From: Nephrocerus scutellatus
Taxonomy: Eukaryota > Arthropoda > Insecta > Diptera > Pipunculidae
NCBI GenBank assembly: GCA_947095585.1
Contig: OX352761.1
Coordinates: 83,567,919-83,631,918 of the forward strand
DNA: 64,000 nucleotides
Reading direction: 5' to 3'
A program made the translations under genes and the position numbers. A model generated the notes under the pieces. It ran no database searches. It was given only the letters and a program-made list of their open reading frames with translations, and had not been told where the DNA came from. Shown in pieces: positions 35,196-47,609 of this stretch (position 1 is its first letter; each line of letters starts with the position of its first letter).

Positions 35196-35674
35196 TAAGC
35201 CCTTTGAAGTGGCATTCAAAACTATTTTTTAATACTTAGTATATAAAAATACAGAATTTCATGAATATTTCTTTATTCTATACTATAAGTTATTGAAATT
35301 TTAATATTGTGAATTTGAAGAAAAATGAAGAAATAATAAAGTATTCTATTCTATTCTATTCTAAGTTTCTGGAAGCTTTTTTTAATTGGGTATTAATAGA
35401 GGCGTTAGGCCGAAATAAGATCATTAGTTAATTGGATTTTAACCAGTGAAGTTGTAAAAGTTCTTGTAAATTATTACTGCTATCACCTAAGAGAATTATT
35501 GTAAAGTACAAGTATTATGAGTGTTTTTGTGTGCATCTAAATGTAATCACCAATATAAATTGTGAACATGAATTATTTTAACTGTTTGTTCATTAAAGTT
35601 GTTATTTGTAAATTAATAAACTTGTGTTGTGTTTTATTTTCAAAATCCTTTATGAAAGCCTGAATTTTGTAACA

Positions 35675-35694
35675 ATTGGTGTCAGTGGTGGAAT
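35675..35694 (+). other. Candidate primer-binding site
   Basis: ATTGGTGTCAGTGGTGGAAT directly follows the 5' LTR. Many insect LTR elements have TTGGTGTCAGAAGTGG here; this copy differs at several bases. The tRNA is not identified. Confidence 0.5.
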
Positions 35695-35812
35695 TTTGGA
35701 AATCAGAGAGAAAATACTATTTTGCAAATTGTGAAACAGTAAATTGCAAATCGTTGGACAATAAAAAAAATTAAGTGAAATATTACAAACCGATAAACAG
35801 TAAATAATGAAA

Positions 35813-37967
<2,155 letters not shown>

Positions 37968-38018
37968 ATTATGTCAAGAGGCCAGAAAGTGTACGGCAGA
38001 TAGGCGCATCACAGGTGA

Positions 38019-39529
38019 ATGAGGTGCAGCAGCCAGCTTACCACGTTGCTGCAGACTAGGAAGCTAAGTTACAACAGCTTTATTGGGTGTAAGCTGGTGA
38101 AGAGGGAAGAGAGCCACAAGGTCACGGTGAACATTGCCAAACTTGGAATGGACAGCAACAGCTTGGTTATTAGTGGTGTGTTAGAAGGAAAACCATGTAC
38201 GTTTACCTTGGATACAGGAGCTTCCAGATCAGTTGTAAATCCCAAAGTGGTGTCCAAAGGTCAAGTGGAAAAAGTATTTTGTTATAATTTGAGGATTTGG
38301 GCTCCTTTAATGTTTGGAGGAATACGGTTTTCTCATCGGTTTTTTGTTGCCAGCATTACAGATGAATGCATATTGGGCTTGGATTTCATGAAAGAGCATG
38401 AGATGTCCCTTGATCTAAAGAACCACGTGTTAATATGGCGTAATGTGATAGTACTACTGCAAATAAATGACAATCAGAGTGGCGGTCTAAGAATCATCAC
38501 TGAAGAAAAAGAGATACCACCGATATGCGAGAAAATCATCTATGGCAAGGTGAACGGTGATCTTGGAGACAGTAGAGTAGGAATAGTGGAGCCAACCCAT
38601 TTCAAGAACGGACTGTTATGCGGAAGAACTCTAGTGATTTTCCAGCCCAAGATACCAGTGAGAATAATGAACGTTATACCATCACCGAAGGTAATAAGAG
38701 AAGGAACGGTCATTGGAAAGACTCAGGGAGTAAGCTGTATCGCAAACTGTCAGCCTGTAAAAGTAAAAAATACGCCACTAGATCTGGAAAGGAAGCAGAC
38801 AATTCGTTCGCTATGTAAAACTCTTCCAGCAGCACAGCGACAAGCAACAGAACAGGCGCTAGAGCAATTTGCCGACGTTTTTGGTGTCAGCTTCAACGAC
38901 ATGGGTAAAACCAATATAGTGCGAAACCGAATCGATACAGGAACTGCTTTTCCAATTCGACAGGCCCCAAGACGATTACCACTTGCTAAGCAACAAGAGG
39001 CAGAAACACTGGTCAAGAAGGTGGAACGTGATGGAATAATAGAGAAGTCCAAAAGCCCATGGAGCTCACCTGTGGTACTTGTTCAAAAGAAAGATGGTTC
39101 AACGAGATTTTGTGTGGACTATCGGAAACTGAACGATGTCACCAAGAAGGATAGTTATCCATTACCACGTGTAGACGATATGTTGGACACCTTATTGGAC
39201 GCCAGTACATTGGATCTGAAGTGCGGATACTGGCAGGTAGCAATTCATGACAACGACAAGGAGAAAACAGCATTTACTGCGGAAAACGGCTTGTATCATT
39301 TTCTGTAATGCCGTTTGGTTTATCCAACGCTCCTGCTACGTTCGAGCGGTTGATGAAACATGTTTTGCGAGGCCTTAGCTGGAAGACATGTCTAGTCTAT
39401 TTGGATGACATCATTGTTTTTGGGCGCACATTTAATGAGCACCTGAATAATCTTCGTCAAGTTCTGGAAACCATAAAATCAGCAGGATTAAAGTTGAGTC
39501 CGCCGAAATGTAGCCTTTTAAACAAATAA
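38019..39529 (+). pseudogene. Ty3/gypsy protease and reverse transcriptase
   Basis: The first frame (to 39308) has the protease motif FTLDTGAS (38208-38231), about 200 residues of linker, then RT fingers and first catalytic Asp (RFCVDYRKLN; TLDLKCGYWQVAI). A frame change at about 39305 moves to the second frame with MPFGLSNAPATFERL and the catalytic YLDD (39399-39410). It stops at 39527-39529. The RNase H domain is present only as scraps to 39880 (LKWLMQF; GQVARWIERLQ). Confidence 0.85.
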
Positions 39530-39899
39530 GTGAATCATTTGAGCCACATTTTATCCAGTCAAGGAGTACACAAGTTAACGAATGGCCGGTACCAAAGAAT
39601 TAACATGACCTTCAAGAAGGATCAGAAGATCAGATCAGAATCAAGAAGGAAAGGAGCGTGTAATAGCGTACTACAGCCGTTCGGTTTCTAAGCCTACTGC
39701 TGCGTGACGCAAAGGGAATTGCTAGCTGTTGTCGATAGCGTCAAATACTTCCACAAGTACCTATACGGTCAGGCATTTCCTCTTCGAACTGTAGCACTCA
39801 AGTGGTTAATGCAGTTCAGGGAACCAGAAGGTCAAGTGGCCCGATGGATCGAACGACTCCAGGCATACACATTTACATAAGGGACATAAGGAGCACATT

Positions 39900-40560
39900 T
39901 GGGAGTTAATAATACGCTAGATATAGTAAGGAATCGCTTCTATTGGGGCAATTGCCGGAGAGATGTGGAAGATTGGTGTCGAACGTTTAACGTGTGCGCA
40001 GCAAGTAACCAGTAACCGCAACCAAAAACTAGAGAAAAAATGCAACAGTACAATGTTGGAGCACCATTTGATCGGGTGGCAATGGACATAGCTGGTCCAA
40101 TCCCAGAAACAAGAGATGGAAATCGCTATATACTCGTGTGCATTGATTACTTCAGTAAATGGGCAGAAGCATATCCCATCGCAAACCAGGAAGCTAGCAC
40201 GGTGGCTAGGGCATTCGTGGACAATTGGATCTGCAGATTTGGACTACCACTGGAATTAAATTCCGATCAAGGGCGGAATTTTGAATCGCTAGTCTTTCAA
40301 GAGCTGTGTCAAGTACTCAACACCAAGAAAACGAGGACTACTCCGTTACATCCATAGTCAGACGGAATGGTCGAAAGGTTCAACAGAACGCTGGAAGAGC
40401 ATCTGCGAAAAGAAGTTAATGCAAACCAAGATAAATGGGATCGTTGTATACCGTTGTTTATGATGGGTTATCGTAGTGCTGTCCACAACACAACTAAAAA
40501 CTCTCCAGCAAAGAAATTCGTCTACCATGCGACATCAAATTTGGATCTCCACCAGTAGAG
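39900..40560 (+). pseudogene. Ty3/gypsy integrase, broken
   Basis: The zinc-binding N-terminal part is reduced to the region around 39905-40010. The catalytic core at 40040-40357 has the two Asp motifs (VAMDIAGP; LNSDQGRNF). After a stop at 40355-40357 the third catalytic residue follows in ERFNRTLEEHL (40370 on). The C-terminal domain is scattered to about 40960 with stops; a piece of 40420-40480 is repeated at 40637-40690. Confidence 0.8.
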
Positions 40561-40982
40561 GCGACAACAAAGGAGAACTACGTTAGTGATATAAGGCAGA
40601 GGATGCCAGCAACCGGATGAAAACACGAAAAGAAGTTAATGCCAACCAAGATGAATAGGATCGTTGTATACCGTTGTTTATGATGGGGTGGCAGCAACCA
40701 GATGAAAACGCGATATGACCTGCGAGCATACTGTGGTGGATTTCAGGAAGGAGATTCGGTCTAGCTCTACCATCCCAAGAGAAGAAAAGGTAAATCTCCA
40801 AAACTACAGCAGAGTTGGGAAGGACCTTATAAGAACATTAAGAGGAATAATGATGTCGTATATCGGATTAAACAAAGCCCCAGATGTAAAATGAAAGTTG
40901 TTCACATTGACAGATTGACAATGTACAAAAACAGAAGGAGTCCTGAATCTGTTCGGGACGAACAGAATTAAGGTGGAGGTAA

Positions 40983-41683
40983 TGTTACGAAAAGTAGTTA
41001 GTAGCGCATATAATAGAATTAGAATCCTAAGATAAATCGCAATGTAAATACTGCATACTTAAAATAAGCAAATGCTACGAAATGTAGTTGGTTCGAATCC
41101 TAGATAAATCGCAATGTATCAAAAATAAGTACTAAAATTAGAACTAAGAAAATACTGCATACTAAAAATAAGCACTTTTAGGCTTTAGATTATTTAAAAT
41201 TTGAAATGTAACCGCCTGCAAGTTTGAATCATTGTGTACTGGTCAAACAAGTAGTCAGACCGGTTTGTGCGGTTTTTGTAAAAAAAAAAATGATTGAACA
41301 TGTAGTCTATTTTTAGAAGATGACCCATTACATATAAGTATCGTTAGTTGTAAATAAGGGAATAAGGCTACAATTTTCTCGTTTTTTCTCGAAGTTTGTG
41401 GAAGCTTTTAATTGAGTATAAATAGAGGCCGAAGTAAGATCATTAGTTAATTGGATTTTAACCAGTGAAGTTGTAAAAGTTCTTGTAAAGTGTTAGTGCT
41501 ATCACCTAAGAGAATTATTGTAAAGTACAAGTATTATAAGTGTTTTTGTGTGCATCTAAAAGTAATCACCAATATAAATTGTGAACTTGAATTATTTAAA
41601 GTTGTTATTTGTAAATTAATAAACTTGTGTTGTGTTTTATTTGCAAAATCCTATAAGAACTCGAAAGCCTGAATTTCGTAACA
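40983..41683 (+). other. 3' LTR (701 bp)
   Basis: Preceded by the purine-rich GGTGGAGGTAA. Starts TGTTACGAAA and ends TTTCGTAACA, giving 10-bp inverted termini. Carries AATAAA near 41619. Followed by the ATAT target duplication. Confidence 0.9.
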
Positions 41684-41830
41684 ATATTGTTACATGTTCC
41701 TATAATTAGTTCATTTTATTATTAACGAAATATTTAATCTCTTAGAAGAGGTATATTCATTAACTTAGTTAACAAAAAACGTAAAATATTATTTTGAAAC
41801 AATTAATTTTAATTTTAAATTTTTTTATAG

Positions 41831-42186
41831 GTCGTATCGGGACGGTAGTTGGGTGGGGACGTACATCTGAAGGCGGGGAGCTTCCAGCGATTGTAAATGA
41901 AGTCAAAGTTCCAATTTTGACAATCACGCAATGCCGAAATCAAAAATACAAAAGTTCTAGAATCACTTCGAATATGTTATGTGCCGGAAGATCAAGTATG
42001 GACTCTTGCCAGGGTGACAGTGGTGGACCTTTGCTTCTTTCGAATGGAGTCAAGTATTACATTGTCGGTATTGTATCATGGGGTGTTGGATGCGGACGAT
42101 ATGGATATCCTGGCGTTTACGCAAGAGTAAGCAAATTTATTCCATGGATAAAAGCTAACCTTGAGAACACATGCTTGTGCTCATGA
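41831..42186 (+). CDS. Trypsin-like serine protease, last exon
   Basis: C-terminal half of the protease begun at 12269. Acceptor TTTTTTTATAG ends at 41830, phase 1. It has the strand GTVVGWGRTSEGG, a Cys-rich loop (NMLCAGRSS), the primary-specificity Asp (42001-42003) six residues before the catalytic Ser in GDSGGPL (Ser at 42019-42021), and the pocket segments SWGVGCG and GYPGVYARV. Asp at the pocket base with Gly at both walls predicts cleavage after Arg or Lys. The stop TGA is at 42184-42186, after LENTCLCS. All catalytic residues are kept and no frame break is seen, so the gene is probably functional despite the giant intron. Confidence 0.9.
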
Positions 42187-42253
42187 CGAAAGCATAAACG
42201 GCAAATGGTTCCTAAAATTCATAAAATGTTTTGAAATTTTAGTCCGTACATAT

Positions 42254-42296
42254 AATAAAACTGTAGACTTTGGGAGCATGTAAATAAAGGCAATAA
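42254..42296 (+). promoter_or_regulatory. Polyadenylation signals of the protease gene
   Basis: AATAAA occurs near 42256 and again near 42283 (TGTAAATAAAGGC), 70-100 bp after the stop codon, the right place for 3' end formation. Confidence 0.6.
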
Positions 42297-42299
42297 TTT

Positions 42300-44254
42300 A
42301 AGATAAATTTGATAGTTCTTTACTATTTGTTTGTGCACGTATCACTTAAAAATTACCGACCCAATTTGGTTGAAATATCGGGCTTAACTTGAAATAATAT
42401 CGCAATATGCTCACTCCATGAGAAGATATCCGTATTTGATGATTTCAAAAAGAAGAAACGAAAAAAATATATCAATGTTGAATACAATATAAGCTTACAT
42501 CATTTCTGTTGTCAATTAAATTTGAAAATTGGTTTTTTTTTCACTTTTTTTAATATTTTGCGCTCGCCTGCGTATCGTAATGATGAAGGCATACAGAGCT
42601 TGGCAAAGCCTCACATATAGGTTTTTTACGGTGAAAGAAGGAATCTCTCAACATAGTACGTCCGAAGATGGGCTTAAGGTTAAGCGAATGAGGTTGAATT
42701 CATAGAGAGTACCTTAGTCTTAGACTTATAACAGAAAATTAGAATGTTGTCTTTAACAAGATTTTAGTAGAAGAAGTAGACAAGATATCATTAATTAAAA
42801 TGAGAAAGAGTGTCGGGGCCAAAAACAGAGCCATGGGGATCGCCAGTGTTTATGCGTTGAGTTTTGGACCGGGGGAACACCAGTATTTTTGCGATGAGTT
42901 TTCGACTTGCAAATGGTCAAAAATGACTTGGATTTGGCAGTCTAAAAAAAAGCTTCTAACAATGAAGCATTTTTTCATCAATTACATAAGGACACAAGTA
43001 AATGTAAAAATAAATTAACTGTTTGGGTAAAAACTTTTATGTATACATCGACATGAATTGACTTTTGGCCGTAATTAAGAATTTCCCAGTTTTCAGTATA
43101 TCACTAAAAAGGTCATCCAGGTAGTCTTTCAAATGAATTTCCCAGTTTTCAGTACAACACTAAAAAGGTCATCCAGGCAGTCTTTCAGTTGTCTTTGTAT
43201 ACATTGACATACACAGTCCATTATTATTTGGTAATAATCGCCAAAATATCTGTTTTTGAGGTCGGGGCTATTTCAAAGTATTTTCTTTTTTCACGCTTCA
43301 CACATGCCACACGTGTCTCGCGACACGCGTCAAACGCGGCATATCAAAATTGGCCCCTAGACATTATGCCGCTTACAAAATTTCAGCCCTCAGATCGCGC
43401 AAAAGGTGGTAAAAAAAGACCTCAAAAAACGAGCAAATGGCGCGATTTCAACCCATGCGTCAAACGCGAAACGCGGCACGCGTCATACACGGAATATAAA
43501 AAATTCTACCTTGGACTTAGACACTCACAAAATTTCAGCTCTCTAGGTCGTGTGGAAGGCGGTTAAAAAGGACATCAAAGTATTCGAAAATGCAGACAAA
43601 AAAAAAATGGTAGGCTATGTCGTCTACACGGCCGCGAGGGTTTTGAGCGTGACAACGTTTGTAAACATTTACTGACAATCTGCTGTTTTTTTTTTTTAAT
43701 TTTTATTTATTTTTTATGTATGTTCATTAACTATACTATACTATATCTAGATTTTAAAGATACAGTTTATGTTGTTATAAAATAATTGAATTAAACTCTT
43801 CAATTCAATTCAATTAGTAATGTAGGAATTATTAAAACTAAAGCGAGCTGAGCAGAGAACCAACCAACAGAGACTATAACATCAATACTACTGACATGTT
43901 TGTTTCGTTCTGCTCATGGTATGTAACTTAATTGTTATTGACATTTAGTAATGTGGAAATTTTTAATGAAAAGTCAAAGCGAGATGAGCAGAGAACCAAC
44001 CAACAGAGAGCATACTTTTGCTCATGCTATGTAACTTGGATGTTATTGACATTTACATAGTATTGTAGAAATTAGAAGAAAAGAAACGGAAAAAGTAGCA
44101 AGGTATCTTGCAGCTTCTAAATTGTATATGCCTCTTTATATGTAACATACTAGTATTACTGTTTTTTTTTAATTTGATCACAGGATTTGGTTGTTGTCTT
44201 CCACAACAAACAAACACAGCTATAGTTTGTAAAACACATACTAGTAGTACTGTA
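42300..44254. other. Intergenic, no supported gene; local duplications
   Basis: A 60-bp tandem duplication lies at 43079-43190 (two copies of 'atttcccagttttcagta' with 'aaaaaggtcatccagg'). At 43330-43560 a diverged direct repeat contains 'cgcgtcaaacgcg' and 'aaaatttcag'. At 43840-44070 a block with 'gagcagagaaccaaccaaca' occurs twice and is related to 48420-49400. The open frames at 42800-43018 and 43189-43566 have no recognisable motif. Confidence 0.5.
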
Positions 44255-44900
44255 ATTATGCTGTCAAGTTGAACCTACAGTACAGTTTTGACCAAAACCC
44301 TTTCTACAGAAAGCCCGCCCAACTGTTTTGCTGGCTGACAGATTCATGCTTAAAAACTAACAAAATTATATGTATTGGTAATCAACGAAAGAATAAAATC
44401 CATATAAAATTTGTCTGTGTCTATTACGTTTCTCATTCTTTTCAGTACCACCAGTTAGCGCTTTTCATAAAATGCGGTGGGCAGAATCTTGTGATCAATT
44501 TTTAACACACTTCCTAAAGCCCAATTTTATTCAAAATTTGCACACATATGTTTTACCCATGAGAATACTTTCTATTAAAATTTGGGGCCCCTGGGGCAGC
44601 GGGGTCGGGGTGCCCCCATACAAATTTTTTACAAAATTTACCCGATTTTCTTCAAATTTTATACGCATGGGTATCTCCGATGGACAAAACTTTTTGCATT
44701 TGGAATTTAAATTGTGGTTCGTGGGGGGGGGGGGCACCCATAAAATGTTTATAAAAAAGAACCCGATTTTCTTCAAATGTTATACGCATGTGTATATTTA
44801 ATGGGCAACACTTTTTGTAAATATTTTGGCGTGAACGGACCATGGTGTCGGAAGGTCCCATTAAAATTTTAAAAAATATATCCGATTCATTTTTTATTCA
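44255..44900 (-). repeat. Helentron/DINE-like element, copy 14 (rearranged)
   Basis: 44480-44890 carries minus-oriented 3' end and satellite monomers ('gatcaatttttaacacac', 'gtatctccgatgg'). 44290-44420 matches the internal block of copies 8 and 13 ('ctacagaaagcccgccca'). Ends are not clean. It includes G11 at 44720-44735. Confidence 0.55.
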
Positions 44901-45655
44901 CATCTTACAAATACAGCTCCTTTTGTTATTTTTTCACAACATTAGTATGTGTAAAGCTGCGCTTTCTGTAGAGGCGGTTTTATTCTGCACACGAAAAATC
45001 CAACTTTGTAAAAACAATGTGCACCAGCGTATACAAAGAGAACAGTAGCAAATCGGAACGTCGCTTGAAACATACCAATACCAGTAGCATTGATTTTTCT
45101 CTTTTTAATCACCACTGCATCGTGTTTCGTGAAAGTTAGTTTTCAGGCATTCATCGGAAATGCAACTCTGCAGTCAAGTAAAAATTATAAAAATTCCATG
45201 ATTTGTGCTCTTAAGTGTATCACAGTTTTTTTTACCAATTGTGACGACAAATTTCTGGACCAAGAAATTTCCCCCCACAGGAAAAGAAAACAACGGAACC
45301 AAAGTATAACAAAAACAAAGCAACATGAACAGTTATATACATTATATTACATAACACAGAATAAGAAAACACTGTATTATAAAACATTTACATTACATAG
45401 AATAAGAAAAGAGAAACTTTGTATTACACAAACAAAAACATATTATTATTGAATCACCACCGCATTAAATTTAGTTAGTTAGTTGAAATTTTAATATTAA
45501 GCTGAAATTTTAGTGAAACATCACCGTTCTTTTTTTCCGGTCCCTGCTCTATAGCACCATACCGGAAAAACAACAACAAAAAAAAAACACTCGCAGTAGT
45601 CACCAAGCAAATATGATTATGTGTGTTTGGTAGCCACTGATAGAGGACACGACAC
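44901..45655. other. Intergenic, no supported gene
   Basis: AT-rich. The frame at 45090-45452 encodes a Lys/Thr/Tyr-rich stretch with short repeats (45330-45430, 'cattacatagaataagaaa' type) and no domain I recognise. Confidence 0.4.
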
Positions 45656-46162
45656 TAAGGCTAATGCCACACGAGCTCCAAAAAGGTCGCGCGGCAAATT
45701 GTCCGCGCGCCCGGAGAAAATTTCGTTGTTGTCACACGCGCTGCATTTTGACCGCGCGACAGCATATTTTGCTGGTCATGCTTGTTGGTTTAATTTGGTT
45801 ATTCAAGATGAATACAGTTCAAAATAATGTTTTATTTTTATATTTGTTGCAAAAAGAAAGAAAGAATCAATACGATCCATGATTTCCTTTCCTAAATTCA
45901 TTAATTTAATTTATGTATTGCAAATGACGCGCTCCCATTTGGACGCTCGTGTGTTCATTCTGATATATAATAGTACCCCTCATGACGCTCTACGGTTCGC
46001 GCGCCATGAAGGGAAGTCGCTGCGTAAAAAAGGTCGCGCGACCATACCGACTCCTTTTTGTTCGCGGACGCTCGTGTGTACTATTCCATTGGTTCTCTGG
46101 GTACTCATGGCGCGCGACCAAATGGGAGCGCGGCAAAAGGAGCTCGTGTGTCATTAGCCTAA
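45656..46162. mobile_element. PIF/Harbinger-like MITE, 501 bp, TAA target duplication
   Basis: GGCTAATGCCACACGAGCTC begins at 45659 and its inverse (with one mismatch) ends at 46159. TAA lies on both sides (45656-45658, 46160-46162). A 3-bp TWA target site and termini beginning GG fit PIF/Harbinger. The interior is rich in CGCG words (45685-45770, 46000-46130), unlike the AT-rich surroundings. No transposase. Confidence 0.65.
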
Positions 46163-46300
46163 AAAGAAACATAAACACATAAGAAAAACAAGAACAACAC
46201 CACACAAAAATAATATTATGCCTAACACGGAGCTCATGTGCATAAAATAAATATGTACTGCAAATACGCGCTGATGCAAAGAAATAATCCGTTAGTCGGG

Positions 46301-46364
46301 TATAAAAGGAGGCTGTTGGACAGTCAACAGTCAGTCGTTCGGAAGCCAGCACAGCGTACGGACC
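46301..46364 (+). promoter_or_regulatory. Core promoter: TATA box, Initiator and DPE-like element
   Basis: TATAAAAG is at 46301-46308. The Initiator TCAGTC is at 46331-46336 with predicted +1 A at 46333, 32 bp downstream of the first T. GGACC at 46360-46364 falls exactly at +28 to +32 and fits the DPE consensus RGWYV. All three elements in register are strong evidence for a real insect RNA polymerase II start. Confidence 0.7.
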
Positions 46365-46410
46365 GGTTAGTGTCTCCTAATTCCCACTGTGTACTTGTCT
46401 AATTTTTTTG

Positions 46411-46453
46411 AGTCGAGAACTTCCCCCCACCCGAGGTAAGGAGTTCTCTGACT
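46411..46453 (+). other. RNA hairpin 1 with splice-donor-like loop
   Basis: The left arm AGTCGAGAACT pairs with AGTTCTCTGACT (one bulged T). The loop side holds C6 and ACCCGAGGTAAGG, with a donor-like GT at 46436-46437. Confidence 0.65.
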
Positions 46454-46505
46454 GTAGGATATTCCACTATTTTTTTTTGCAAATAACGTAGTTTAGTTCT
46501 TACAA

Positions 46506-46547
46506 GCCGAGAATTTCCCCCGACCCACGGTAAGGGATTCTCTAGCC
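46506..46547 (+). other. RNA hairpin 2 with splice-donor-like loop
   Basis: GAGAAT(T)TCCC pairs with GGGATTCTC. The loop is CCGACCCACGGTAA, with GT at 46530-46531. Stem bases differ from hairpin 1 but pairing is kept. Confidence 0.6.
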
Positions 46548-46554
46548 TACATCG

Positions 46555-47440
46555 TACTTCTCTTTAGGGTAGAGGTGACGCCTCTCCACAGAATTACATT
46601 GGGTTAGCCGCATACCTATACGTTGAACTGGTTTACAACGCTTTTCTCTTTAGGGGTAGAGGTGACGCCTCTCCACAGAATTACATTGGGTTAGCCGCAT
46701 ACCTATACGTTTAACTGGTTTACATCGCTTTTCTCTTTAGGGGTAGAGGTGACGCCTCTACACAGAAATACATTGGGATAGCCGCGTACCTATACGTTTA
46801 GCTAGTTTACATCACTTTTCTCTTTTGGGGTAGAGGTGACGCCTCTCCACAGAATTACATTGGGTTAGCCGCGTACCTATACGTTTAGCTGGTTTACATC
46901 ACTTTTCTCTTTAGGGGTAGAGGTGACGCCTCTCCACAGAATTACATTGGGTTAGCCGCGTACCTATACGTTTAGCTGGTTTACATCACTTTTCTCTTTA
47001 GGGGTAGAATTACATTGGGTTAGCCGCGTACCTATACGTTTAGCTGGTTTACATCACTTTTCTCTTTAGGGGTAGAGGTGACGCCTCTCCACAGAATTAC
47101 ATTGGGTTAGCCGCGTACCTATACGTTTAGCTGGTTTACATCACTTTTCTCTTTAGGGGTAGAGGTGACGCCTCTCCATCAGATACATTGGTTTAGCCGC
47201 GCACACATACGTTTAGTTCTTACAAGCCGAGAATTTCCCTCGACCCACGGTAAGGGATTCTCTGGCCTACATCGTACTTCTCTTTAGGGGTAGAGATGAC
47301 GCCTCTCCACAGAATTACATTTGGGTTAGCCGCATACCTATACGTTTAACTGGTTGACATCGCTTTTCTCTTTAGGGGTAGAGGTGACGCCTCTCCACCA
47401 GTTACATTGGTTTACCCGCATATATATACGTCTCACTGTT
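46555..47440 (+). repeat. 86-bp tandem array, ten units, each with acceptor-like motif and dyad
   Basis: Units contain TTTTCTCTTTAGGGG, the dyad AGAGGTGACGCCTCT, ACATTGGGTTAGCCGCGTAC and TATACGTTTAGCTGG. The sixth unit lacks the dyad (near 47006). The fourth has TTTTGGGG in place of TTTAGGGG (46823). Between units 8 and 9 a copy of hairpin 2 (47215-47290) is inserted in register. Confidence 0.9.
47226..47267 (+). other. RNA hairpin 3 with splice-donor-like loop
   Basis: Duplicate of hairpin 2, with GGCC in the right arm where hairpin 2 has AGCC; this allows GCC to pair with GGC at the stem base. Donor-like GT at 47250-47251. Confidence 0.6.
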
Positions 47441-47609
47441 AGGAATTCTCTAGTTTAAGTCATATTTCGCTAGGACATAAACAAAGCACGCCAAAAGAAA
47501 GGGCAGTTACTATAGGTAGACCCCCCCTTCCCCGTCCTATCCCACTAATCAAAACTTAACGGGAAACACGCTACTGGGTTACAACGACCATCGGTATAAG
47601 AAGTGGTGA

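Larger units (their letters stand above)
32399..35371 (+). mobile_element. CR1-like LINE (family D) inside the 5' LTR
   Basis: Starts at 32405 in the linker between endonuclease and RT and ends in (TTCTA)n after AATAAAG at about 35336. The word TTTCTG lies on both sides (32399-32404, 35366-35371), with one further similar base, which fits a short target duplication. The endonuclease is lost by 5' truncation. A MITE is nested in its 3' UTR. Confidence 0.85.
31977..35674 (+). other. 5' LTR, interrupted at 32405-35365
   Basis: 31977-32404 plus 35366-35674 together match the 3' LTR at 40983-41683. Visible differences include a short insertion near 32172 and substitutions throughout, so the element is not recent. 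'ttattgtaaagtacaag' and the 'aataaacttgtgttgtg' region (polyadenylation signal AATAAA) are present in both LTRs. Confidence 0.9.
46200..47600 (+). mobile_element. Possible LTR (BEL/Pao type) with promoter, hairpins and repeat array
   Basis: Not proven to be an LTR. Reasons for the call: a core promoter at 46301-46364; a hairpin with GGTAAGG shared with the BEL/Pao unit at 51421; and, near the right end, 'atcggtataagaagtgg' (47591-47607), which resembles the primer-binding site TTGGTATCAGAAGTGG of insect LTR elements. No gag follows (47610-47830 is noncoding), so it may be a solo or truncated unit. Confidence 0.4.

Noticed and set aside
34952..35239. Frames with Lys or Phe runs
   Set aside because: Products of the A and T tracts inside the MITE.
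42800..43566. Frames at 42800-43018 and 43189-43566 as host genes
   Set aside because: No recognisable motif, no splice context, and the second contains a diverged direct repeat.
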